DNA of 64,000 nucleotides from Plazaster borealis. Lineage: Eukaryota > Echinodermata > Asteroidea > Forcipulatida > Labidiasteridae. The stretch lies in NCBI GenBank assembly GCA_021014325.1, contig CM037470.1:62001-126000 (forward strand), given 5' to 3'. The position numbers and the translations under genes were made by a program. Of this stretch, positions 12,300-22,103 are shown piece after piece. Position 1 is the first letter of the stretch. Each line of letters begins with the position of its first letter. Below the pieces are notes generated by a model. It saw only the letters and a program-made list of their open reading frames with translations. It had not been told where the DNA came from and searched no databases.

Positions 12300-12440
12300 C
12301 ACCAGGCGGGCAGCCCATACTCAAGGATAGGTAAGACAAGGGATCCATAATGGGATATAATGCATTTGGGGATGTTCCACCTGCCGTATGCCAGATGAAA
12401 CCCAGAGTCTTATTTGCCTCGGATGGATACAACAATGTTG
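12300..12440 (-). pseudogene. LINE reverse transcriptase C-terminal fragment
   Basis: On the minus strand one frame reads PSEANKTLGFIW and continues for a short way. ANKTLGFI is typical of the thumb region after the catalytic core of CR1/Jockey-like LINE reverse transcriptases. The catalytic motif is absent and the frame is broken soon after. It is a remnant. Confidence 0.55.
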
Positions 12441-12847
12441 ACCAAGTGAGGTTACAATATTGATCACGACTCCAAGGTATTTTAGGTGGCAGTTATTTTG
12501 AGGGACGATCCAGAGTACTCTGGAAGGGTTGGTGTTTTTGCAGGATCTGGTCATGATAAGCATAATATCATAGATTTATTTGTATACCATTGGTATATCA
12601 CTCAACAAGTCGATGGCACCAAGGTCAGCTTGAACAGCATGTCACTGGGTCTACATACGCCTGGGCATATCCCTATAGGAATTCGGACAAACCATCTCCA
12701 ATCTTCAAGAGGGGAATCTTTAGCCATTCTCTGATGCGACCTTCCTCCTTTTAAATTAAAATCAGTGCAAAGACTCACTTACAAGAATCTCCAATCGATT
12801 GAACTGCTGAAATTCTCAGATGACACAAAAACGAAATTGTCAACAGT

Positions 12848-13130
12848 GTGACAGCTGATAGTGCAGTTGGTAGCTTCAACTCCATTGTTCTTGAAAATCT
12901 GACCAATCATGCTCCTGTGAAGTCCAAAGCTATCCGTATCAGGCCTAACACCCGCTGGCACAACAAGAACATAGCTCAAGAAAAGCATGTCATGAAACAA
13001 ATGGAAAAACAATGGAGGACATCAGAGCTCGACATCCATCGTCAGATCTACACAGCACGATGTATGAAAGTCCTATCCTGGATCCGATCTGCTAAGCAAT
13101 CTTACCACCAGGGGTCTGGTCGATGATCTG
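12848..13130 (+). pseudogene. LINE ORF2 endonuclease-RT linker fragment
   Basis: The frame reads NHAPVKSKAIRIRPNTRWHN and later KQWRTSELDIHRQIYTARC. This is the pattern seen between endonuclease and reverse transcriptase in CR1/Jockey-like LINEs (HAP, then a W, then RR/W...). No catalytic residues are present. A second copy is at about 16265-16545. Confidence 0.65.
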
Positions 13131-14100
13131 ACGACCAGATCTCGACCTCGTATAACAGATCCCGTTTTATACCTTCGTTGTGAAAGCACTTTCCGAATGC
13201 AAGTTGCGTTTGCATGGTCAGCACATTGAATGGCTAAACAACGATGGGCCCTTCATCGAACTGAAAAGCACAACAATATTATGCTTACCCAAATTATCAC
13301 TTGCACCGTGCAACTTTTGATCGGTAGCAACTCATTTTTGCTCAGCAGAGAATATTTCATATTTTCCGCTAATAAGCAGCTCTATGAAATTTGGCCTATC
13401 GGAGCTTTTTGATCCTATAAGCGGATGGTACTTTAGGCTATAAATAGCCGAGCGGATCCGCAACTTCAGTTATAATTAATTCAAGAGAACCTGTTTGCAA
13501 AGTCTTTCATTATGGACAACATAAAAACGTTTCAGTGTGTGGAATTTTATAAAATGATTATCTTATGAGCGTACTCACTTGATTTTTAATAAGACATACC
13601 TGAGTCTTGTGTAGAAGTTGTGATGTCGTCTGGTCCCTGCATGCACTGTTCACTTGGCGTTTAATAGTCATTATTTTATGTAAGTTTAGCCATAAATACG
13701 AACTCCGAAATCATCAAATAAATTTGTATACGCCCATTAAAAATGCAGCATTGTCAGTACGATAGGTTTGTAGTTTAATCAGACGATCTTGGACTATTAC
13801 TAGGTAGAGGGGTTATTGTCTGGACCCATATACTGTCAGTGTACCTTTTGATAATAGACTGATCTGAGATTAAAGATCAACAAAGGTCACTTTTGCTGAG
13901 ATCATAATAAAACACCCATTTTAACATGGCCGGTTGATTTACAAACTGACCAGAAGGACCTCCATTTTATAAGGGCATGCGAAAACAAGGTTTTGTGGTC
14001 AGTGATAAAACCCAAACGGCAATTGAAGATGTGTTTAATAAAAATGACATAATAATTTTCTATTTTTTGCATTTAAAACATGAATTAATGTCGCGAGATG
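13127..14100. other. Sequence present only in block X, no gene seen
   Basis: This ~970-bp stretch is absent from the second copy of the block, where gtcgatga runs directly into agcgtgaacgtcaaag. I see no conserved reading frame, RNA gene or inverted-repeat end. It was either inserted here or lost there. Confidence 0.5.
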
Positions 14101-14529
14101 GCTTGAAGCATGAACGTCAAAGTGTTTGAACTCTGCTTTATAAAAATGCACTGCATTGTGATCGAGTAACTTTAATGTATGAGATCAGAATACGACATAT
14201 ACGTATAAAAATAATAACATAAATAAACATTTTAAATTCAAAAAAAGAAAACCTGTTGTTTTTATAGTGTTGCATAGCACGGCTACCCTTTCAGTGTGGT
14301 GTCATCTGTTTGTAAAATACGGCAAGTTTATTATTTATAAACACTTTGATGGTGTCGTAAAATGTTTCTCATGTCATGAATTACGTACCGGTATAGGCTA
14401 GTACAACAAAACAAGCTATTATACATTAAAACAATACGGCAGTAAATAGTGGTTTGACATTTTGCGTGCCCGTGTTCTGCATGTAAAGTTAAACACAAGT
14501 ATTTCGAACAACTTGTCAGTATTGCCCTG

Positions 14530-14690
14530 AGCCGCACGATGTAGAAGACATATTGGATGTTGTAGCAGACATATTGGATGTTGTAGCAGAAATTATTGGA
14601 TGATGTAGCAGACATATTGGATAATGTATAGCAGACATATTAGATGATATAACAAACATATTGGATGATGTAGCAGACATATTTGAAGAT
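14530..14690. repeat. 21-bp minisatellite in block X
   Basis: About seven imperfect units of the form GTTGTAGCAGACATATTGGAT. The homologous array at 16985-17145 has a different arrangement and fewer degenerate units, so the array changed length after the block was duplicated. Confidence 0.85.
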
Positions 14691-14880
14691 TATAATTGCT
14701 GCACATCGTCTTCCAGAAAAACTTAAAATTACAACCAGAAAAATAATAATAATAATTTATAAGGAAAGGAAATAATGTTGATAAGCTGAAACAAATCTGT
14801 TTAAAAAAAATACTAATAAAAAAAGTTTGTTTTAACATTTCCTTGAACGTGTTGAGCAGAATTATCCTGAGGGCTTTTTG

Positions 14881-15092
14881 GGGTCTACACCGTTAGGAGT
14901 TCAGGGATTGTCTGGTCCTGTTGCTGTCCGAATTTTCAGTTTTATGATAGCTGTGTTTATTTCTTCCAGAGTGGGTGTGTCTATACAAATAACAGTGTTT
15001 AGTGGGATGTTTAAACAAGATTCCACTGCTGAGCAGGGTGGAGGTTCTGTATGGTTAAGTGTGGACTGGTCTCTTTCCATTATGTCTAACAT
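14881..15092 (-). pseudogene. LINE reverse transcriptase N-terminal fragment
   Basis: The minus-strand frame reads PTLEEINTAIIKLKIRTATG, then PDNPELLTV and a stop. The pattern (EE...AI..LK..TA.GPD..P.ELL) is the start of the reverse transcriptase domain of CR1/L2-type LINEs. It is a short remnant, opposite in orientation to the linker fragment in the same block. An almost identical copy is at 17337-17548. Confidence 0.7.
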
Positions 15093-15758
15093 CTATGGCT
15101 TAGATGAGCAGGAAGACCAAGAAGTAGAACCATATGGAAAGAGTTACCCGTCGTAAAGAATATACCCTTTGTAAAAATTTCAAAGTTCTTTTCAAGTTTC
15201 AAAAACATGGTCATTAAATCTCGGTCCTATCCATGGTAAAATCGGTCACCGGTGACCGATACAATAAATAAAATATGAAACTGAAAAATTGCCGCAATTC
15301 TTTTCCAAAACCTCGTTGGACGTAAAACAATAGCGATAAATGTAGCCCTATTTATGGTGGTGTATAATGTGAACCGGTTTATGAGAACTAAACCAGTCGT
15401 TTTAATAAATAAACTGAGCACAGGATGCAAAATTGACCAAAAAGGGTCGAGTTTGAGTTTCTTTGGATAAAGTTCTTCATTGGTGGGATTTATTACTCAT
15501 CTCATTATTCAAACTTAAACAGGTAAAAGAATGCACTGGTTTACATTAAATTGTTCCGTGTTTGAGTATAGGACAACTTGAACTGTAACGGGTTCTTTTT
15601 GTAGACCCTAATATTTAACTTTTGAGTAGTGAGTTCCATTTAAACGCGCAAGACTTATATCAGCGTTTCAGATCTCCACAGTTGGGTCAGCATTTACACA
15701 CCCAGGTGCAATTGCAGTTCAGTTTTAAGTGTCAAAAGCAATAAAATACCATTGCGTC

Positions 15759-15889
15759 TGAATTACCATGAACCTAGTGAAGACAAGTAACTACACTTAA
15801 TACTTTTAATAGAAAGTCAGTGCTGCAGTTACAGTCTTCAAATTTTCTATTTTAGTATTTGACTCTTCCATATATGGTCTTTTTCTCTC
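15759..15889 (+). repeat. 131-bp duplicated piece of URB2 intron 1
   Basis: These 131 bp match 23695-23825, the end of URB2 intron 1, with one difference seen (acacttaat versus acacgtaat). The copy stops 9 nt before the intron's AG. It sits exactly between the two copies of the LINE-fragment block. Confidence 0.92.
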
Positions 15890-18205
15890 CAAGGTATTTT
15901 AGGTGGCAGTTATTTTGAGGGACGATCCAGAGTACTCTGGAAGGGTTGGTGTTTTTGCAGGATCTGGTCATGATAAGCATAATATCATGGATTTATTTGT
16001 ATACCATTGGTATATCACTCAACAAGTCGATGGCACCAAGGTCAGCTTGAACAGCATGTCACTGGGTCTACATACGCCTGGGCATATCCCTATAGGAATT
16101 CGGACAAACCATCTCCAATCTTCAAGAGGGGAATCTTTAGCCATTCTCTGATGCGACCTTCCTCCTTTTAAATTAAAATCAGTGCAAAGACTCACTTACA
16201 AGAATCTCCAATCGATTGAACTGCTGAAATTCTAAGATGACACAAAAAGAAATTGTCAACAGTGTGACAGCTGATAGTGCAGTTGGTAGCTTCAACTCCA
16301 TTGTTCTTGAAAATCTGACCAATCGAGCTCCTGTGAAGTCCAAAGCTATAGTATATCCGTATCGGGCCTAACACCCGCTGGCACAACAAGAACATAGCTC
16401 AAGAACAGCATGTCATGAAACAAATGGAAAAACAATGGAGGACATCAGAGCTCGACATCCATCGTCAGATCTACACAGCACGATGTATGAAAGTCCTATC
16501 CTGGATCCGATCTGCTAAGCAATCTTACCACCATGGCCAGGGGACTGGTCGATGAAGCGTGAACGTCAAAGTGTTTGAACTTTGCTTTATAAAAATGCAC
16601 TGCATTGTGATCGAGTAACTTTAATGTATGAGATCAGAATACGACATATACGTATAAAAATAATAACATAAATAAACATTTTAAATTCAAAAAAAGAAAA
16701 CCTGTTGTTTTTATAGTGTTGCATAGCACGGCTACCCTTTCAGTGTGGTGTCATCTGTTTGTAAAATACGGCAAGTTTATTATTTATAAACACTTTGGTG
16801 GTGTCGTAAAATGTTTCTCATGTCATGAATTAAGTACCGGTATAGGCTAGTACAACAAAACAAGCTATTATACATTAAAACAATACGGCAGTAAATAGTG
16901 GTTTGACATTTTGCGTGCCCGTGTTCTGCATGTAAAGTTAAACACAAGTATTTCGAACAACTTGTCAGTATTGCCCTGAGCCGCACGATGTAGAAGACAT
17001 ATTGGATGTTGTAGCAGACATATTGGATGTTGTAGCAGACATATTGGATGTTGTAGCAGACATTATTGGATAATGTATAGCAGACATATTGGATAATGTA
17101 TAGCAGACATATTATATAACAAACATATGCAGACATATTTGAAGATTATAATTGCTGCACATCGTCTTCCAGAAAAACTTAAAATTACAACCAGAAAAAT
17201 AATAATAATAATTTATAAGGAAAGGAAATAATGTTGATAAGCTGAAACAAATCTGTTTAAAAAAAATACTAATTAAAAAAGCTTGTTTTAACATTTCCTT
17301 GAACGTGTTGAGCAGAATTATCCTGAGGGCTTTTTGGGGTCTACACCGTTAGGAGTTCAGGGATTGTCTGGTCCTGTTGCTGTCCGAATTTTCAGTTTTA
17401 TGATAGCTGTGTTTATTTCTTCCAGAGTGGGTGTGTCTATACAAATAACAGTGTTTAGTGGGATGTTTATACAAGATTCCACTGCTGAGCAGGGTGGAGG
17501 TTCTGTATGGTTAAGTGTGGACTGGTCTCTTTCCATTATGTCTAACATCTATGGCTTAGATGAGCAGGAAGACCAAGAAGTAGAACCATATGGAAAGAGT
17601 TACCCGTCGTAAAGAATATACCCTTTGTAAAAATTTCAAAGTTCTTTTCAAGTTTCAAAAACATGGTCATTAAATCTCGGTCCTATGTAAAATCATGGAG
17701 GAAGGAAACAACCTTCCTCCATGGTAAAATCGGTCACCGGTGACCGATACAATAAATAAAATATGAAACTGAAAAATTGCCGCAATTCTTTTCCAAAACC
17801 TCGTTGGACGTAAAACAATAGCGATAAATGTAGCCCTATTTATGGTGGTGTATAATGTGAACCGGTTTATGAGAACTAAACCAGTCGTTTTAATAAATAA
17901 ACTGAGCACAGGATGCAAAATTGACCAAAAAGGGTCGAGTTTGAGTTTCTTTGAATAAAGTTCTTCATTGGTGGGATTTATTACTCATCTCATTATTCAA
18001 ACTTAAACAGGTAAAAGAATGCACTGGTTTACATTAAATTGTTCCGTGTTTGAGTATAGGACAACTTGAACTGTAACGGGTTCTTTTAGTAGGCCCTATT
18101 TGACTTTTGAGTAGTAAGTTCCATTTAAACGCGCAAGACTTATATCAGCGTTTCAGATCTCCACAGTTGGGTCAGCATTTACACACCCAGGTGCAATTGC
18201 AGTTC
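15887..18205. repeat. Duplicated LINE-fragment block X', left part
   Basis: Second copy of 12471-15760; its end continues at 21086 after the foldback insertion. It lacks the ~970-bp stretch. It carries a short hairpin at 17693-17722 (CATGGAGGAAGG, loop AAACAA, complement) where the other copy has only tatccatgg. The LINE fragments here are at about 16265-16545 (+) and 17337-17548 (-). Confidence 0.9.
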
Positions 18206-19140
18206 TACGGAGCCCCTAAAGGGACATCCAAAAAAAAAAAAAAATATTATCTCGTGCGCACGACATATTATCTCGTGCGCACGACATATTATCTCGTGCG
18301 CACGACATATTATCTCGTGCGCACGACATATTATCTCGTGCGCACGACATATTATCTCGTGCGCACGACATATTATCTCGTGCGCACGACATATTATCTC
18401 GTGCGCACGACATATTATCTCGTGCGCACGACATATTATCTCGTGCGCACGACATATTATCTCGTGGGCACGACTTATTATCTCGTGCGCACGACATATT
18501 ATCTCGTGCGCAAGACATAATTCGGGATTCTTGGAAGCAGCCAGTCGTCACGCCGCCATTGTTATCACACACGTGAAACACACAACACAGACATAACAAG
18601 GTTAAGGAGATCGAAAGATTGGAAAGACAACTGTTTAAAGAAGCCTGTAATAATCACCGTGTACTGTGTAAAGTTTTGCCAGGCATAGTTTTGAGTAAGT
18701 TAATGTAGTTTTTCTGTGTTTATTTTCGTTAACATTGTACTTGAAGTTGTAGTCCAGTGTAGTCAATGATTAGATGGAGTTCTCCGACTAGTGTAGTGCA
18801 GTGCAGTGCGGTGCATGCAGCAGAGTAGAGGGGGCCTGGCGACGCTATAGCACGGTATACGAGGCGACTCTGCCTGCCCTGATTTTACAGGCCCCGTGGA
18901 GTTGCGACTATTTGTTTGTTTGTTTTTGCCTACTTTCACTTTAAGTAGAGCTTCACAAAGAGACTAATCTCAATTGTAAAGAATGTATTAGTGATGCTGC
19001 ACTACACTAGTCGGAGTAATTAACTCCATCTAATCATGGAGGAAGATGATCTAATTGACTACAACTTCAAGTACAATGTTAAAGAAAATAAACACAGAAA
19101 AACTACATTAACTTACTCAAAACTATGCCTGGCAAAACTA

Positions 19141-20475
19141 TGGTGGCCCTGAAGGGACATCAAACATACATATTTATGTGAATATTTACGTAAATATTCG
19201 AGGTTTTTGCCCCAATTCGCAAATATTTACGTGAATATTCAAGATTTGTGCCCCAATCGCAAATGTTCACGTGAATATTTACGTGAATACTCACGATTTG
19301 TGCCCTTATCGCAAATATTCACGTGAATATTTACGTAAACGTGACGATTTGTGCCCCAATCGCAAATATTTACGTAAATATTTGCGATTTGTGCACCCAA
19401 ACGCAAATGTTTACGTGAATATTTACGTAATATTCACGGTTTGTGCCCAAAGTCTCAAACCCAGTCATCCGTGAACCGTGAATATTGAAGCTAGCCGCGT
19501 ATTGGGCCAGAATTTCCATCCGCGGATTTTGCTTATTCAGTAGTTCCATGTAGTTCAAGGCGGTAACATTTCTGTCTCCCCCTTAATTCTTTTTAATTTG
19601 AGCGATTTTTTTATAATCTTTCTTTATTAGTATAATTGTTTACAGAATTCTGAAAAAAACATAGATCACTGAGCATACTTGGCTGACCAATTAGTGAGTA
19701 ATTATCCGCCACAACTAAGACCTCACCACAGACCAACATACAACTGTTGAAAAACTTGCATTCGCCTGAAAGTAAATGTACCCTTCATGTTGCAAAAAAA
19801 ATGAAATTTTATTCCATAATCTTATATACCCTACCACTGGGCGCACTTAATTTTGGAGGTGGTTAGTTCGCATCACTAATTAATACCTAATTAGCCGCTA
19901 AAATACACGCCATTTTCTATCATGCGTTAGTACACAAATACTTACTATTATGACTGCACTCGCCGAAAGTAAATGTACACTTCATGTTGGATAAAAGATA
20001 CATTTTTATTCCATAATCTGACAGAACCACACCACTGGGCACACTCGATTTTGGAGGTTGCTAATTCCGATCACTAATTAATACCTAATTAGCCGCTAGA
20101 ACACAAGAAGAGGGCGTGTGTTCTAGCGGCTAATTAGGTATTAGAGATCCGAATTAGCCACCTCCAAATTAAGTGTGCCCAGTGGTTTGGTCTGTCAGAT
20201 TATGGAATAACAATTCTTCTTTTACACAACATGAAGGATACACTTACTTTGTTATGAATTGGGACACAAACCGTGAATGTTTACGTAAATATTCACGTAA
20301 ATATTTGCGATTGGTTGCACAAATCGCAAATATTTGCGTAAATATTTACGTAAATATTTGCGTTTGGGTGCACAAATCGTAAATATTTACGTAAAAATTT
20401 GCGATTAGGGCACGAATCGTGAATATTCACGTAAATATTCACGTAAATATTTGCGAATTGGGGCAAAAACCTCAA
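19141..20475. mobile_element. Inner foldback element of the nested insertion
   Basis: The left arm (about 19141-19445) starts GGCCCTGAAGGGACATC, related to the outer end. It is made of repeated ACGTGAATATTTACG and GATTTGTGCCCCAAT strings. The right arm (about 20265-20475) is the inverse. The core (about 19750-20250) holds three related arms, each with taattaggtatta or taatacctaatta and a CCACTGGGC/GCCCAGTGG string. No coding sequence. Confidence 0.75.
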
Positions 20476-20482
20476 ATGTTTT

Positions 20483-20669
20483 CTGTTTTTTCAAAATATC
20501 GCGCGTGATAAAAACTATTGTTTTACTCATTTCTCAGAAACGATAGCATTTTAGGCAGAAATATTTGAAGGAACCCTTTCAACCATTACTTACTTTAAAT
20601 CATGTAAGTTGTGTGTGAATGTGTGAACATTTGTGTTTTTCGATCTTACCAATAGTGTACAGGGCCTTT
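20483..20669 (+). mobile_element. Truncated TTTAAA-type MITE
   Basis: This is the right half of the element seen whole at 8149-8501, from the gcgtgataaaaac string to gtgtacagggcctttg. The left half is missing, so the copy was cut when it joined the surrounding foldback. Confidence 0.85.
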
Positions 20670-21091
20670 GAACAGTTGTCTTTCCAATCTTTCGATCTCC
20701 TTGACCTTGTTATGTCTGTGTTGTGTGTTTCACGTGTGTGATAACAATGGCGGCGTGACGACTGGCTGTTTCCAAGAATCCCGAATTATGTCGTGCGCAC
20801 GAGATAATATGTCGTGCGCACGAGATAATATGTCGTGCGCACGAGATAATATGTCGTGCGCACGAGATAATAAGTCGTGCGCACGAGATAATATGTCGTG
20901 CGCACGAGATAATATGTCGTGCGCACGAGATAATATGTCGTGCGCACGAGATAATATGTCGTGCGCACGAGATAATATGTCGTGCGCACGAGATAATATG
21001 TCGTGCGCACGAGATAATATGTCATGCGCACGAGACTTTTTTTTTTTTTTTTTTTTTTTTTTGATGTCCCTTTAGGGGCTCCGTACAGTTC

Positions 21092-22103
21092 AGTTTTAAG
21101 TTTCAAAAGCAATAAAATGCCATTGCGTCTGTGGGGACAATAAGTCAATGCTACAGAAAGCTGTTTCTCCCGAAACCCCAATCGAAATACGCTCTCGATC
21201 TATCAATAACGACAACGATAGTTGACTCCGCGGCGTTGATGCTGGTGTACAGGTTCGAGCTCGAGTCTCATGAGAGTTGTTTTGCACAACTTCACAAACA
21301 CCATAACCCAGAGTGTAGAAGACAGAAAGAAACATGATCGATTTCAGTTTCTCATTAGCGAGGGCACCGTTTGAGAGTGTGACGTCATGGCAATGGCGGG
21401 TCTTGTTCGATCTCAGCGATGGCGGCCAATGAAAAGGAAGCAAAGATAGAAAGCACATTATTTATCACATTGCTTTATACCACAATCCGTAAAAGAATTC
21501 GTCGTCGAGTTTGTTCGTTGAAAAGTAAATACCAATTTCATTGATTGTGTTATTGAATCTAAATTTCAGACGAGTAGATTATGGCACTGCATTGGTACAT
21601 TCCACAATTCACCATACTTAACAAAAAAAATTATGCAAGTTCGCCCCAAACAAGGCTAAAAAGCCACTCTAGTGGTAAGGGGCTAAAAGAAGAAAGAAAA
21701 ACAATTATTAAATGTGAAAATAACTCAGGGGAGCTGAAGGTAGTTGAAGGTCTACTCAGGAAACACGAGATTGAAATCTAAATCACAGGGTGCTAAGTGC
21801 TGATATGTAAGTTTATTGTACCGTAGCCAGCCTTATAACACTGGACCCCCCCCCCCCCCCCCATGGGAACATGGGCTGCTGAAGGAGAACAATTCAAAAG
21901 AGGGCGCTATCAGACAAATTTTGCAGAATCTCCGGGGGAACATTTCCTGCCACACCGGCCACTGACACCTGCATTTCACGCAGGAGGGCAGCAGCAGCTA
22001 GAGTAGTAGAGGGGAACAATCAAATAAAAATTGCGTTGCGGGATTGTACACCACTTTGGAAACGAGGTTGGTTTGTACGGACGGAAGCACATGTGCGGTG
22101 GTC
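21092..22103. other. Upstream region of URB2, no gene assigned
   Basis: Up to 21131 this continues block X'. Beyond that I see no supported exon. A TGACGTCA CRE is at 21380-21387. A short frame from about 21388 (MAMAGLVRSQRWRPM, then stop) is too small to call. A poly-C run is at 21847-21863, and ggagggcagcagcag near 21983. The URB2 promoter and 5' UTR should lie just before 22104 but show no clear landmark. Confidence 0.4.

Larger units (their letters stand above)
12471..15760. repeat. Duplicated LINE-fragment block X
   Basis: This block matches 15887-18205 plus 21086-21131 in the same orientation, with about 98-99% identity by eye. Bases about 13127-14100 are present only here. It contains LINE pieces in both orientations and a 21-bp minisatellite. 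Its last part, CAGTTCagttttaag (about 15711), is the undisturbed version of the site into which the foldback element inserted in the other copy. Confidence 0.9.
18206..21085. mobile_element. Nested foldback element with satellite arms, 2,880 bp
   Basis: The ends are perfect inverted repeats starting TACGGAGCCCCTAAAGGGAC. They are flanked by direct CAGTTC (18200-18205 and 21086-21091), while block X shows the single-copy empty site. Each arm continues with an A/T run, then 13 (left, about 18241-18515) or 12 (right, about 20788-21039) units of a 21-bp repeat holding the palindrome TCGTGCGCACGA. About 125 bp of further inverted sequence follows. Inside are other inverted pairs (18671-18801 with 18998-19140; 19141-19445 with 20265-20475; arms around 19770-20250) and half a MITE (20483-20669). 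No transposase frame exists. Frames that read YYLVRTT or MSCARDN come from the 21-bp satellite. Confidence 0.92.

Noticed and set aside
12486..12734. 82-codon frame present in both duplicate blocks
   Set aside because: It is duplicated only because the block is recent. There is no recognisable motif and the flanks are LINE debris.
18107..21181. Reading frames with YYLVRTT or MSCARDN repeats
   Set aside because: These are translations of the 21-bp palindromic satellite in the foldback arms, open on both strands.
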